34,871 nt of DNA from contig JAFTPR010000006.1 in assembly GCA_017463145.1 (NCBI GenBank), positions 1 through 34,871 of the forward strand, written 5' to 3'. Numbering within the stretch: the stretch's first letter is position 1; each line of letters begins with the position of its first letter. Shown here piece after piece: positions 9,050 through 16,283 of this stretch. The DNA is from Clostridia bacterium (GTDB taxonomy: Bacteria > Bacillota > Clostridia > Christensenellales > Borkfalkiaceae). Below the pieces are notes generated by a model. That model had not been told where the DNA came from, searched no databases, and worked only from the letters and a program-made list of their open reading frames with translations. The position numbers and the translations under genes are program-made.

Positions 9050-9709
9050 CTAAAAAAAGATTTTCGACAAAATCTCGCTGTTTTCTACCGCCCAATCGGG
9101 TACGACACCGTAAACGTCCGATTCCTTATACAATCTGTCCGTTAAATGCGATCCGCTGGGGTACTGATAATAGCGACTGTCTACGCTCGTGCCCTTGCCG
9201 CTTCGGTTGTCGCCGAGGAAAAATATCTCGCCCGCGCCTACCGTGTATTCGTCAAAATCGTATTCTTTCTTATAATCGCCATAATAAGCGTACGGCTCGA
9301 ACAAGAGCGTATATTCGCTTGTGCCTGCGTATTTTATCTCTATTTGCCCGTCTGTGCATTTTACCTTATCGCCCTCTTTGGCAATCAGGCGTTTGATAAG
9401 ATAGTCGCCTTTTACGCTTTGACATTCCGCATACCCGCCTACGTATATGACGATTATATCGCCTCGCTCCGCTTTATGGCGTTTGTCTGCGTAACGCATT
9501 AAAAGACGTTGTCCGTCCGAAAGGGTCGTGCGCATAGAGAGTCCGTCTACAATCACGCCGCCGTACGAGCTTGTCCACCAACCGCGAAAGGACACAAAAA
9601 CAATGAATATCGCAAGCAAGGCGCAGAAAAAACGGGCGTTGGACTTCCGTTCTTTACATTGGAAGCGCGCTTCGTATAAATCGCTGTTTTGCAAATCCTT
9701 TTCCAACAC
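9050..9709 (-). CDS. lepB: signal peptidase I
   Basis: A 219-residue type I signal peptidase that cleaves signal peptides from exported proteins at the outer face of the membrane. It has a cytoplasmic N-terminus, one transmembrane anchor (about 27-41), the catalytic serine S58 in DGLSMRTTL, the general-base lysine K106 in YLIKRLIAKEGD, and the box E region FFLGDNRSGKGTSVDSR. Box E is slightly looser than the usual GDNR-SxDSR. The start is a GTG immediately after the DUF951 stop (TAAGTG), with AAGGAG inside the 3' end of the DUF951 gene, so the two are translationally coupled. It is a single-anchor form, as in Gram-positive SipS-type enzymes. Confidence 0.93.
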   Translation of the reverse strand: MLEKDLQNSDLYEARFQCKERKSNARFFCALLAIFIVFVSFRGWWTSSYGGVIVDGLSMRTTLSDGQRLLMRYADKRHKAERGDIIVIYVGGYAECQSVKGDYLIKRLIAKEGDKVKCTDGQIEIKYAGTSEYTLLFEPYAYYGDYKKEYDFDEYTVGAGEIFFLGDNRSGKGTSVDSRYYQYPSGSHLTDRLYKESDVYGVVPDWAVENSEILSKIFF

Positions 9710-9898
9710 TTAGTATTCTCCTTTCGACGCAACGACGGCTTGCACACGTTTTTTTAAATCGTCCCGCGCACAGTTAATAAATTTCCCGCAGGTACTGCAT
9801 TGCAGCTTTACGTCTGCGCCGAGGCGAACCACCCGCCATTCCGTTCCGCCGCAGGGATGCGGCTTTTTTAAACGCAGAACGTCACCCAACGCGTACAT
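9710..9898 (-). CDS. DUF951 small zinc-ribbon-like protein
   Basis: A 62-residue protein beginning MYALGDVLRLKKPHPCGG, the DUF951 signature, with four cysteines including a CSTCG knuckle that could hold zinc or contact nucleic acid. In-frame start codons further upstream would lie inside the hydrolase gene. I choose the ATG at 9898 because the hydrolase stop is followed at once by a GGAGG site just before it, and because DUF951 proteins begin with this motif. Function is unknown; in Bacillus and Clostridia the family often sits beside replication or cell-cycle genes. Confidence 0.9.
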   Translation of the reverse strand: MYALGDVLRLKKPHPCGGTEWRVVRLGADVKLQCSTCGKFINCARDDLKKRVQAVVASKGEY

Positions 9899-9909
9899 AC
9901 CCCCTCCGT

Positions 9910-11610
9910 TTACAACCATAAAATATTCGTGACGGAATATTCCTGCGATTCGTCCTCGCAATCGAATACGAGCGCCCTGCCCTCGTTGAAGTTCTTTAAG
10001 GGCATATTGCAGGTTTCGCCTTTAAAATCGGCAGATTTTAAAATGATACGTTTCCATTTGCCGCCGCCCTTGACCTCTACGATACAGGTATACCGCTCCG
10101 TTGTCATACCGACCTCACCGACTTCAACCGTCACTTGAAGTTCGCCGTCGTTTGGAAAGTACACGTCAAATTCCAACAGAGCGTTTTCGTCGGGAATATA
10201 TTTGGGTGAGCTTATTTTATACGTTTTGATACCGCCCACCGAAAACGCGCCTTTAATTCCCCCGTAGCCCTCCGTCTTTTTCGGTTCTGCTTCCCGCTCC
10301 AAAAAGATGTCTGCTATGGAATAGTCTTTATATTTTGCCACCCCGAATATATCCATTTCCTTACCCGAAAAAAGTTTTCGGTCTTTTACGGCGGCGGGAG
10401 AATAGTTCGTAAGACGTTTTGCCGTGATCTTCGAGGTCACTTTAAATCCGTTTATATATTTTGCATACGCATACACAAACGCCGCATTTGCACCGCGGAA
10501 AGGTTTTCTTCTATACGTTATTTTTCCGTCCTTGACGGTTTTGCCCGATACGGAATAGATATGATGCCAATCCCGATAAGCGCATTTCGTTTGCGTATCC
10601 GCTTCCGCGTAATAAATACCCGCTTCTTCCAAAATACCCTCTTTGTCACATTCTACCCTGATTTCCAGCTCCTCACCGTCCTCTATTAAGTTGATGTTGA
10701 GCGTATCGGGAATATAAATTTCTCTGCCTTTGAGGTTTTTCTCCAAGAACAGGTCGAGATCGTTCAAAGCGCTTGGATCTATACACGCCCCGCTCGTTGC
10801 CGAATACACAAGGGCGTTGCCGTCTTGGTTGCCGATACGGGAATACGTATCGTAAGCGCGATCGCAATCGATATCCGTATCACGGAGCGCGCAAAGCATA
10901 AGCACGGGGCATTTTGCAGAAGGCGCGTACGATTGCGCTTCCACGCCTGCAATATAGCGATGCGTATCGTCACTCAAATTTCTTGCAACGTTATCGCCAA
11001 ACTTTGCAAACCCCGAAAACGAATACCAGCCTACCGCATTGATCGGTACGCTACATTTAACGTCGGAAGAAAGCGCGGTTTGCCACGCAAGTTCCCCACC
11101 CTTGCGCACGCCGACTACCCCGATTTCCCCCACGTCCTCGCGGGAACGCAGGTATTTGACCGAAAACAGGGAAACGTACAACCACTCAAACCACGTCGTT
11201 TCATCAGCGGCAAGACCCGTCATATCCCAAAGTCCGCGGGCGCGGACGTAATTGCCGTGGTCAAGCGAGGGCGGATAGACCGTCCGAAAATCACTATCCG
11301 TATCCAAGGGCATTTTCCCCGAATAATCGGGCATAAGCACCGCATAGCCCTTTTCCAAGAAATATTGCGCAAGTTCCGTATCCAATTCTTTACCGGCATC
11401 GGGCAAAAGCAAAATTGCAGGCTTTTTTCCTGCGCTTGCAGGACGGAAAAAGCGCGCAAAAATACGGACGCTGCCGTCTTTTACGGCGTGCCCAGAATAG
11501 GACACGTTACTAAAACGCGCCCCTCCCTTTTCCTCGATTGCCCATTCGCTTGCGCTCAAAGGCGTACGTAAATTAAATTTTTTCCAAAGAGAAATTGCGC
11601 TTACGATCAT
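9910..11610 (-). CDS. alpha/beta-hydrolase-like protein lacking the catalytic triad
   Basis: A 566-residue protein. Residues about 40-295 have the alpha/beta-hydrolase order: a strand AILLLP, then YAVLMPDYSG, then IGVVGVRKGG, then PVLMLCALRDTD. The nucleophile elbow, normally GxSxG, reads G167-V-R169-K-G171, so the serine is replaced by arginine. The segment that should hold the histidine (SATSGACIDPSALND) has none. The acid near D244/D246 may remain. Residues about 300-566 form an apparently beta-rich C-terminal part of the kind found as an accessory module in large acyl-hydrolases. No signal peptide is visible. I read it as a pseudo-hydrolase with a binding or scaffold role. It is the first gene of the long minus-strand run and has its own promoter. 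Confidence 0.8.
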   Translation of the reverse strand: MIVSAISLWKKFNLRTPLSASEWAIEEKGGARFSNVSYSGHAVKDGSVRIFARFFRPASAGKKPAILLLPDAGKELDTELAQYFLEKGYAVLMPDYSGKMPLDTDSDFRTVYPPSLDHGNYVRARGLWDMTGLAADETTWFEWLYVSLFSVKYLRSREDVGEIGVVGVRKGGELAWQTALSSDVKCSVPINAVGWYSFSGFAKFGDNVARNLSDDTHRYIAGVEAQSYAPSAKCPVLMLCALRDTDIDCDRAYDTYSRIGNQDGNALVYSATSGACIDPSALNDLDLFLEKNLKGREIYIPDTLNINLIEDGEELEIRVECDKEGILEEAGIYYAEADTQTKCAYRDWHHIYSVSGKTVKDGKITYRRKPFRGANAAFVYAYAKYINGFKVTSKITAKRLTNYSPAAVKDRKLFSGKEMDIFGVAKYKDYSIADIFLEREAEPKKTEGYGGIKGAFSVGGIKTYKISSPKYIPDENALLEFDVYFPNDGELQVTVEVGEVGMTTERYTCIVEVKGGGKWKRIILKSADFKGETCNMPLKNFNEGRALVFDCEDESQEYSVTNILWL

Positions 11611-11663
11611 TACAGACTCACACGTTTAATTTCGCTTATTTTTATTTCCCACGTCAAAACGGC

Positions 11664-11692
11664 TTGCTTTTCGTTGGAAAAAGGGGTATAAT
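11664..11692 (+). promoter_or_regulatory. sigma-A promoter for the DnaD-like gene
   Basis: TTGCTT (11664-11669), 17-bp spacer, TATAAT (11687-11692). Predicted start is near 11699, giving a leader of roughly 135 bases. It lies downstream of, and points toward, the minus-strand promoter at 11744-11772. Confidence 0.65.
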
Positions 11693-11743
11693 AATCCTAT
11701 CTTGTACGCAAAAAACAGCGCAAGCGGATTCTTACACCATTTT

Positions 11744-11772
11744 ATTATACACTATTTCCGCAAATAAATCAA
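11744..11772 (-). promoter_or_regulatory. sigma-A promoter for the hydrolase-led operon
   Basis: On the minus strand TTGATT (11767-11772), 17-bp spacer, TATAAT (11744-11749). Predicted start is near 11737, with a leader of about 127 bases to the hydrolase ATG. This is the only strong promoter seen upstream of the 11.6-kb minus-strand run, although internal ones exist (rpiB). Confidence 0.7.
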
Positions 11773-11835
11773 GGAAACGGGAAAGGTAAACGAAAAATTT
11801 TCCTAAATTTACACAAAGAAATCACGGAGGCAACA

Positions 11836-13557
11836 ATGGCTTTTTGCTCATTTTCAAAAGACTGCGAAGGAAATTCGTATATCACGCTGGACAATAAATT
11901 TATTACAAAATATCTGCCCGAAGCGGACGGGTTTGCCGTTAAAGTGTACCTGTACGGATTATATTTATGCGAAAATGCGCACGCCGATTACTCCCTTTCG
12001 TCTATGGCGGAGGTTTTGGGCGTACCCGAAAGCAAAATAGAGGACGCTTTCTATTTTTGGGAGGAATACGACCTTGTACAAGTTCTTTCAAAATCCCCTT
12101 TCGCCGTACAGTATTTGCCCGTAAAGTCTGCCGTCGGCCGTCCGAAAAAGGTGCGTTACGAGCAATACGCGGACTTCAACAAGGAATTACAAAGAAAACT
12201 TCAAAAAGCGGGAAAATTTCTCACGGCGGGAGATTACCTCAAATATATGCGTTTCCTTGAAGACAACGCAATGCAACCGCAGGCGTTTTTACTGATTGCA
12301 GAATATTGCATCAATAAGCAGGGCGAAGCAATTTCACACGCCTATATTTTCAATAAGGCAAAAAAATTCGTGCGGGAAGGCTTCACAACGTACGAGCTTG
12401 TAGAACGAGAGCTGTCCTCTTATAACGTGAACGAGGGCGAGCTTGCCGCCGTGTTTGCGGCATTGAACGTCGCCGCGCAAAAAACGCCTACGGAAGCGGA
12501 TTATTCTCTGTACAGAAAATGGACGACTACTCTTGGTTTTGAAAAGGCTGCCGTACTTGCGGCAGCAAAGCACTTAAAGCGCGGCTCAATCGCCTCCCTC
12601 GACGTGGTTTTGGAAGAGCTGTATGAAAAGGGAAAAACCGACCCCACAGAGATTGCGGAATATCTCGCCAACCGCGAATATTGGGCAAGCCTTACCTTCC
12701 GCATTGGACGGAAATTGGGAGTAAAAGTAAGCAATCCCGCCCCCTATATCGAAGAGTACACGGAAAAATGGTGCACCTACGGCTTTGACGATACTTCGCT
12801 ACTCGATATCGCTCTGTTCTGTTTAAAAACGGAAAGAAACAGTTTCGACGATATGAACGCAATCATTGAAAAACTGTTTGCCGACGGGTGCGTAACCAAA
12901 GACTGCGTAAAAGCGCATTTGAAAGAGAAGAACGAAGAATTGAAGCTGTTTGCAAAAATTCAGGAAATTTGCGGTTCTATACGCAAAAACGCCACCAATC
13001 TTTCCCTTATCCGTACTTGGCGGGATTGGAAATTCAACGACGAGATGATTCTCGAAGCGGCGAAACGGAGCGCAACGAGCGCAAGCCCTATCCCCTATAT
13101 GAATAAAATTTTATCCGATTGGAAACAATCGGGCGTATTTGACACGAAAAATATTCCCGACGGGCAAAACTTTATCCCAAGCGGCAAATTCGTCAACCCG
13201 CAAATCGAAGCAATCAACGCCAAAGCTGACAGAGAACGCTATTATTCCTTACTTCGGGAACGGGCGCAGGCGAAAGCGGACAAAGTATTGGCAAAAGCCA
13301 ATACCGACAATCGTTTCAAAACGCTGGCAACCGAGCTTTCCAAAATGGAGCTTTCTCTTGCCAAAGCAGAAATCTTTACCCCCGACAAGCTCCCCGCCCT
13401 GCAACAAAAGAAAGCCGCATTGCTTGAAGAACGGGCAGCTATTCTATCGCGCCTCGGCATAGCGGAAAGCGAACTTGTACCGCAAGTGACCTGCAAAAAA
13501 TGCTTGGATACAGGATTTATGAAAAACGGCGTAGCTTGCGATTGTTATAAAATTTAA
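11836..13557 (+). CDS. DnaD-domain replication protein with C-terminal Cys motif
   Basis: A 573-residue protein. The N-terminal ~100 residues look like the winged-helix DnaD domain of clostridial DnaD proteins (ITLDNKFITKYLPEADGFAVKVYLYG region). At least three DnaD/DnaB-C-like helical modules follow (about 225-265, 305-350 and 388-430, the last with YMNKILSDW). A charged, coiled-coil-prone segment spans about 455-545. The C-terminus has C553-x2-C556-DTG-x-C568-x-C570. That CxxCxDTG...CxC pattern is typical of the N-terminal zinc module of DnaI/DnaC-type helicase loaders, but no AAA+ domain follows. DnaD proteins help open origins and load DnaB. GGAGG precedes the ATG. Confidence is good for the family, low for the exact role. 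Confidence 0.85.
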   Translation: MAFCSFSKDCEGNSYITLDNKFITKYLPEADGFAVKVYLYGLYLCENAHADYSLSSMAEVLGVPESKIEDAFYFWEEYDLVQVLSKSPFAVQYLPVKSAVGRPKKVRYEQYADFNKELQRKLQKAGKFLTAGDYLKYMRFLEDNAMQPQAFLLIAEYCINKQGEAISHAYIFNKAKKFVREGFTTYELVERELSSYNVNEGELAAVFAALNVAAQKTPTEADYSLYRKWTTTLGFEKAAVLAAAKHLKRGSIASLDVVLEELYEKGKTDPTEIAEYLANREYWASLTFRIGRKLGVKVSNPAPYIEEYTEKWCTYGFDDTSLLDIALFCLKTERNSFDDMNAIIEKLFADGCVTKDCVKAHLKEKNEELKLFAKIQEICGSIRKNATNLSLIRTWRDWKFNDEMILEAAKRSATSASPIPYMNKILSDWKQSGVFDTKNIPDGQNFIPSGKFVNPQIEAINAKADRERYYSLLRERAQAKADKVLAKANTDNRFKTLATELSKMELSLAKAEIFTPDKLPALQQKKAALLEERAAILSRLGIAESELVPQVTCKKCLDTGFMKNGVACDCYKI

Positions 13558-13560
13558 TCA

Positions 13561-13577
13561 GCGGGGATATTCCCCGC
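13561..13577. other. GC-rich hairpin after the DnaD-like gene
   Basis: A 7-bp perfect stem (GCGGGGA/TCCCCGC) with a 3-base loop lies four bases past the stop codon. No T-run follows, so it is not a classical terminator; it may protect the 3' end or mark a weak or factor-dependent stop. Confidence 0.4.
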
Positions 13578-13637
13578 CAACGCTTACAGGCGGAAAATAA
13601 AATTTTTACAATTTTTATAAAATCACGTAAAAAACGC

Positions 13638-13669
13638 TTGCTTTTTTTTGAAAAATACAGTAATATAAT
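13638..13669 (+). promoter_or_regulatory. promoter for tRNA-Ser
   Basis: TTGCTT (13638-13643) is followed by TAATATAAT. A 17-bp spacer gives TAATAT at 13661; a 20-bp spacer gives TATAAT at 13664. Which hexamer is used cannot be decided, but the site stands about 12-20 bases before the tRNA. Confidence 0.5.
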
Positions 13670-13680
13670 TAAGCTGTTAT

Positions 13681-13771
13681 GCAGAGATGTCTGAGTGGTT
13701 TAAGGAGCACGATTGGAAATCGTGTGTAGGTCTGAAGCTTACCGGAGGTTCGAATCCTCTTCTCTGCGCCA
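13681..13771 (+). tRNA. tRNA-Ser(GGA), CCA encoded
   Basis: A class II tRNA of 91 bases. The acceptor arms are GCAGAGA (13681-13687) and TCTCTGC (13761-13767), with discriminator G at 13768 and CCA encoded at 13769-13771. The anticodon stem CACGA/TCGTG encloses the loop TTGGAAA with anticodon GGA, reading UCC and UCU serine codons. A long variable arm (about 13718-13742) and a T-arm with TTCGAAT confirm a serine tRNA. It stands alone between its own promoter and terminator. Confidence 0.97.
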
Positions 13772-13774
13772 ACG

Positions 13775-13802
13775 AAAACACACCCTTTGGGGTGTGTTTT
13801 TT
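13775..13802 (+). terminator. intrinsic terminator of tRNA-Ser
   Basis: An 11-bp stem (AAAACACACCC/GGGTGTGTTTT) with loop TTTG, running into six T residues. It begins three bases after the tRNA CCA. Confidence 0.9.
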
Positions 13803-13888
13803 CGTGGGGTAGAGAAGAGATTGAGCTTCGGGGGCGCGGCTTATTTATAAAACAGAAAGATTTATTTCCGTTTTGCCGTTACTTTTTC

Positions 13889-13917
13889 TTGACAAGTTTT
13901 TGCTTTTATTTTATAAT
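13889..13917 (+). promoter_or_regulatory. consensus sigma-A promoter for oadB-oadG
   Basis: TTGACA (13889-13894), exactly 17 bp, TATAAT (13912-13917): a perfect consensus. The predicted start near 13924 leaves a leader of about 26 bases with GGAG before the ATG, implying strong, largely constitutive expression. Confidence 0.85.
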
Positions 13918-13949
13918 AATTTCATTGAATATTTTTTACGGAGACTGTT

Positions 13950-15092
13950 ATGGACTTTCTGTTAGAAGGGTTTAAAGCTATCGGCGCAAACCCTAAAATG
14001 ATCGCTATGTGGATCATTGGCGGCGTTCTTATCTATCTTGCCATTAAAAAAGATATGGAACCTGCCCTTTTATTACCTATGGGCTTTGGCGCAATTTTGG
14101 TAAACCTGCCCCTTTCGCCCGTAATCGGCGACCCTTCCGTCAACCCCGACGAGCATTTGGGTATTATTACGTCCCTCTTTAAAGTGGGTATCGAAGCAAG
14201 CGAAGCTATGCCGCTGTTACTGTTTATCGGTATCGGCTGTATGATTGATTTCGGACCTTTACTTTCCAATCCCAAACTCTTCATTCTCGGCGGTGCGGCG
14301 CAACTTGGTATTTTCATTACCATTATTTTGGCAGCATTGATCGGTTTCCCGCTCAAAGACGCGGCTTCGATCGGTATTATCGGCGCGGCGGACGGACCTA
14401 CGGCAATCCTTGTCGCAATGAAGCTCGCTTCCAATTACGTTGGACCTATTATGGTCGTTGCGTATTCGTATATGGCGTTAGTGCCTATCGTACAACCCGC
14501 CGTTGTGAAGCTTTGCACCACAAAGAAAGAACGGCTTATCAAGATGAAATATAACGCGAAGCAAATTCCCCGCTTGATGCGTATCCTGTTCCCGATTATC
14601 GTTACGATCGTATCGGGAATCATTGCACCCGACTCGCTTTCCCTTGTCGGTATGTTAATGTTCGGTAATTTGCTTAGAGAATGCGGGGTGCTTTCCTCCC
14701 TTTCAGAAACGGCGCAAACGACCTTCTCCAACATCATCACGTTGCTTCTTGGGATCACCATTTCTTTCCAAATGCAAGCAGATGCTTTCCTGTCGTTTGA
14801 AACGTTGATTATTATGGCGCTTGGTTTGTTCGCATTCGTATTCGACACGGTAGGCGGCGTTATGTGCGCAAAATTGATGAACCTGTTCAGCAAAGAAAAA
14901 ATTAACCCCATGTTGGGCGCGGCGGGTATTTCCGCGTTCCCTATGGCGGCGCGTGTTGTGGAAAAGATGGGTATTAAAGAAGATCCCTCCAACCACTTAC
15001 TGATGCACGCAGTCGGCGCAAACGTTTCGGGACAAATCGCTTCGGCAATTGTTGGCGGACTTATTCTTGGCTTGCTCGGCATTTACGCATAA
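13950..15092 (+). CDS. oadB: sodium-translocating decarboxylase beta subunit
   Basis: A 380-residue polytopic membrane protein of the OadB/GcdB/MmdB family. It couples decarboxylation of an acyl-carboxybiotin to export of Na+ and so helps build a sodium gradient. The diagnostic GIIGAADGPTAILVA segment is present (142-156), with the essential aspartate at D148, as is YSYMALVPIVQP (172-183). The protein is slightly shorter than Klebsiella OadB (about 430), as is common in Clostridia. The gamma-like subunit follows 12 bases downstream. No carboxyltransferase (alpha) or biotin-carrier gene is nearby, so its substrate (oxaloacetate, methylmalonyl-CoA or glutaconyl-CoA) cannot be told from this window. 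Confidence 0.93.
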   Translation: MDFLLEGFKAIGANPKMIAMWIIGGVLIYLAIKKDMEPALLLPMGFGAILVNLPLSPVIGDPSVNPDEHLGIITSLFKVGIEASEAMPLLLFIGIGCMIDFGPLLSNPKLFILGGAAQLGIFITIILAALIGFPLKDAASIGIIGAADGPTAILVAMKLASNYVGPIMVVAYSYMALVPIVQPAVVKLCTTKKERLIKMKYNAKQIPRLMRILFPIIVTIVSGIIAPDSLSLVGMLMFGNLLRECGVLSSLSETAQTTFSNIITLLLGITISFQMQADAFLSFETLIIMALGLFAFVFDTVGGVMCAKLMNLFSKEKINPMLGAAGISAFPMAARVVEKMGIKEDPSNHLLMHAVGANVSGQIASAIVGGLILGLLGIYA

Positions 15093-15104
15093 GGAGGTAC
15101 GGAT

Positions 15105-15323
15105 ATGTTAAACTTTTTATTGGCTTTTGAAAATTTGAAATTTGACGCGACGGTACTCCGTCATACGCTCAACTTCCTTTGGCAAGGACTTCTTGCTATC
15201 TTCGTAGTAATCGGGCTAATTATTCTTGCCGTAAAGATTACTTCGCTAGTTATAAACAAATGCGACGAAGCGAAGAAGAAACGCGAAGTGGAAAAGAACG
15301 ATTCGCAAAACAAAGAAGCGTAA
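15105..15323 (+). CDS. oadG: OadG-like small membrane subunit of sodium pump
   Basis: A 72-residue protein with a single transmembrane helix (about 28-50, GLLAIFVVIGLIILAVKI) and a charged Lys/Glu-rich C-terminal tail, the layout of the gamma subunit of sodium-pump decarboxylases that anchors the alpha subunit to beta. AAGGAGG precedes the ATG. It is co-transcribed with oadB and followed by a strong terminator. The assignment rests on topology and position, since these subunits diverge in sequence. Confidence 0.8.
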   Translation: MLNFLLAFENLKFDATVLRHTLNFLWQGLLAIFVVIGLIILAVKITSLVINKCDEAKKKREVEKNDSQNKEA

Positions 15324-15328
15324 ACAAC

Positions 15329-15360
15329 AACCGACGGAGCTTTTCCGTCGGTTATATTTT
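15329..15360 (+). terminator. terminator after oadG
   Basis: A 10-bp perfect stem (AACCGACGGA/TCCGTCGGTT) with a 5-base loop, followed by ATATTTT. It lies five bases after the oadG stop. Confidence 0.85.
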
Positions 15361-15362
15361 GC

Positions 15363-15397
15363 AAAAAAAATTCCCCGTTCCTTGGAACGGGGTTTTT
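15363..15397. terminator. bidirectional terminator between convergent genes
   Basis: An 8-bp GC-rich stem CCCCGTTC/GAACGGGG (15373-15380 and 15385-15392), preceded by eight A and followed by five T. It can terminate the oadG transcript and, on the other strand, the membrane-protein gene at 15414-16187. Confidence 0.85.
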
Positions 15398-15413
15398 GTT
15401 ACGGCTGAGCCTT

Positions 15414-16187
15414 TTATTCGGTTTTTTGTTCCGTTGTTTTCGGAATATAATGGAAAGCGGTGTATTTGCCTTTATCAATAATATACGCTACACAATATAC
15501 GAGCGCACCCAACGTTTCCACCAGCATATCGTGCATGGTATCGACAAGACCGATATCCAAATAGCCGTTTACAGGCAAAGTCACCTGCCCGTTTACCGTT
15601 TCGACAATCACGCCTGTAATGCCGTTTTGCGAACCGATAATACTGATCGGGTTATCGCTGATCTTATACGAATGAATAATAGACAGAATCGTGTCCTTTT
15701 GCATATCCTTACCAAGGAACGTATCGCAGAAATATTCATAAAACTCCCAAAGCACGGAAATCATAATGGAAAAACAGAACCCGAACAGTATACAAACCCA
15801 AAGATTACACTCCTCTTTTTTGCAAAAGAGCTTGGGCAGGTACGCGCCGAACATAGCGAATACAATCCCGCCCGTCGTATGCATAAACTTATCCCAGCCC
15901 TTGACTTTGGTATACCATTCGTAGGAATGACCGAGCGTAGGCGTTACCGCATAAATCAAAATGAGCAGATATACGAGCGTAGACATCTTAAAGCGGAACA
16001 ACTTTTGGGAAAGTTCGGGAATGAACAGCAACGCAATCGACGCAATACAGGTGAGGACGGTACTCAGTTCCCGACCTTTTGCCAACCCGATACAGCACCA
16101 AACGAGCGACCCGAGGCAAAACAGCAAGCAAACCGCAAGAACCCCGAAACGAATCCATTGATCTGCCGTGAGTTTTTTGAGTTTCAT
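15414..16187 (-). CDS. polytopic membrane protein (DUF2238/YjdF-like)
   Basis: A 257-residue protein with about six hydrophobic segments. It contains WDKFMHTTGG, WEFYEYFCDT and DTMHDMLVETLGAL, acidic and His residues at membrane borders that resemble the DUF2238 (YjdF) family of unknown function. GGAG lies 7 bases before the ATG. It is a single-gene unit with a consensus promoter upstream and a bidirectional terminator downstream. I cannot assign a role; family membership is a moderate guess. Confidence 0.65.
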   Translation of the reverse strand: MKLKKLTADQWIRFGVLAVCLLFCLGSLVWCCIGLAKGRELSTVLTCIASIALLFIPELSQKLFRFKMSTLVYLLILIYAVTPTLGHSYEWYTKVKGWDKFMHTTGGIVFAMFGAYLPKLFCKKEECNLWVCILFGFCFSIMISVLWEFYEYFCDTFLGKDMQKDTILSIIHSYKISDNPISIIGSQNGITGVIVETVNGQVTLPVNGYLDIGLVDTMHDMLVETLGALVYCVAYIIDKGKYTAFHYIPKTTEQKTE

Positions 16188-16216
16188 AAATTTTCTCCGT
16201 TGTGTTAATATATTTA

Positions 16217-16245
16217 ATTATAACATTTTCTTTTTAACCTGTCAA
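16217..16245 (-). promoter_or_regulatory. consensus sigma-A promoter
   Basis: On the minus strand TTGACA (16240-16245), 17 bp, TATAAT (16217-16222), a perfect consensus. It drives the membrane protein at 15414-16187 with a leader of about 23 bases. Confidence 0.85.
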
Positions 16246-16246
16246 C

Positions 16247-16270
16247 GAAAAAAAGCGAAGCAACGTTCGC
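16247..16270 (-). terminator. terminator of the acyltransferase gene
   Basis: On the minus strand a stem GCGAA/TTCGC (extended by flanking A/T pairs) with a 6-base loop runs into seven T residues. It lies about 14 bases past the acyltransferase stop and directly abuts the next promoter. Confidence 0.75.
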
Positions 16271-16283
16271 TTTTTGACGCTTA

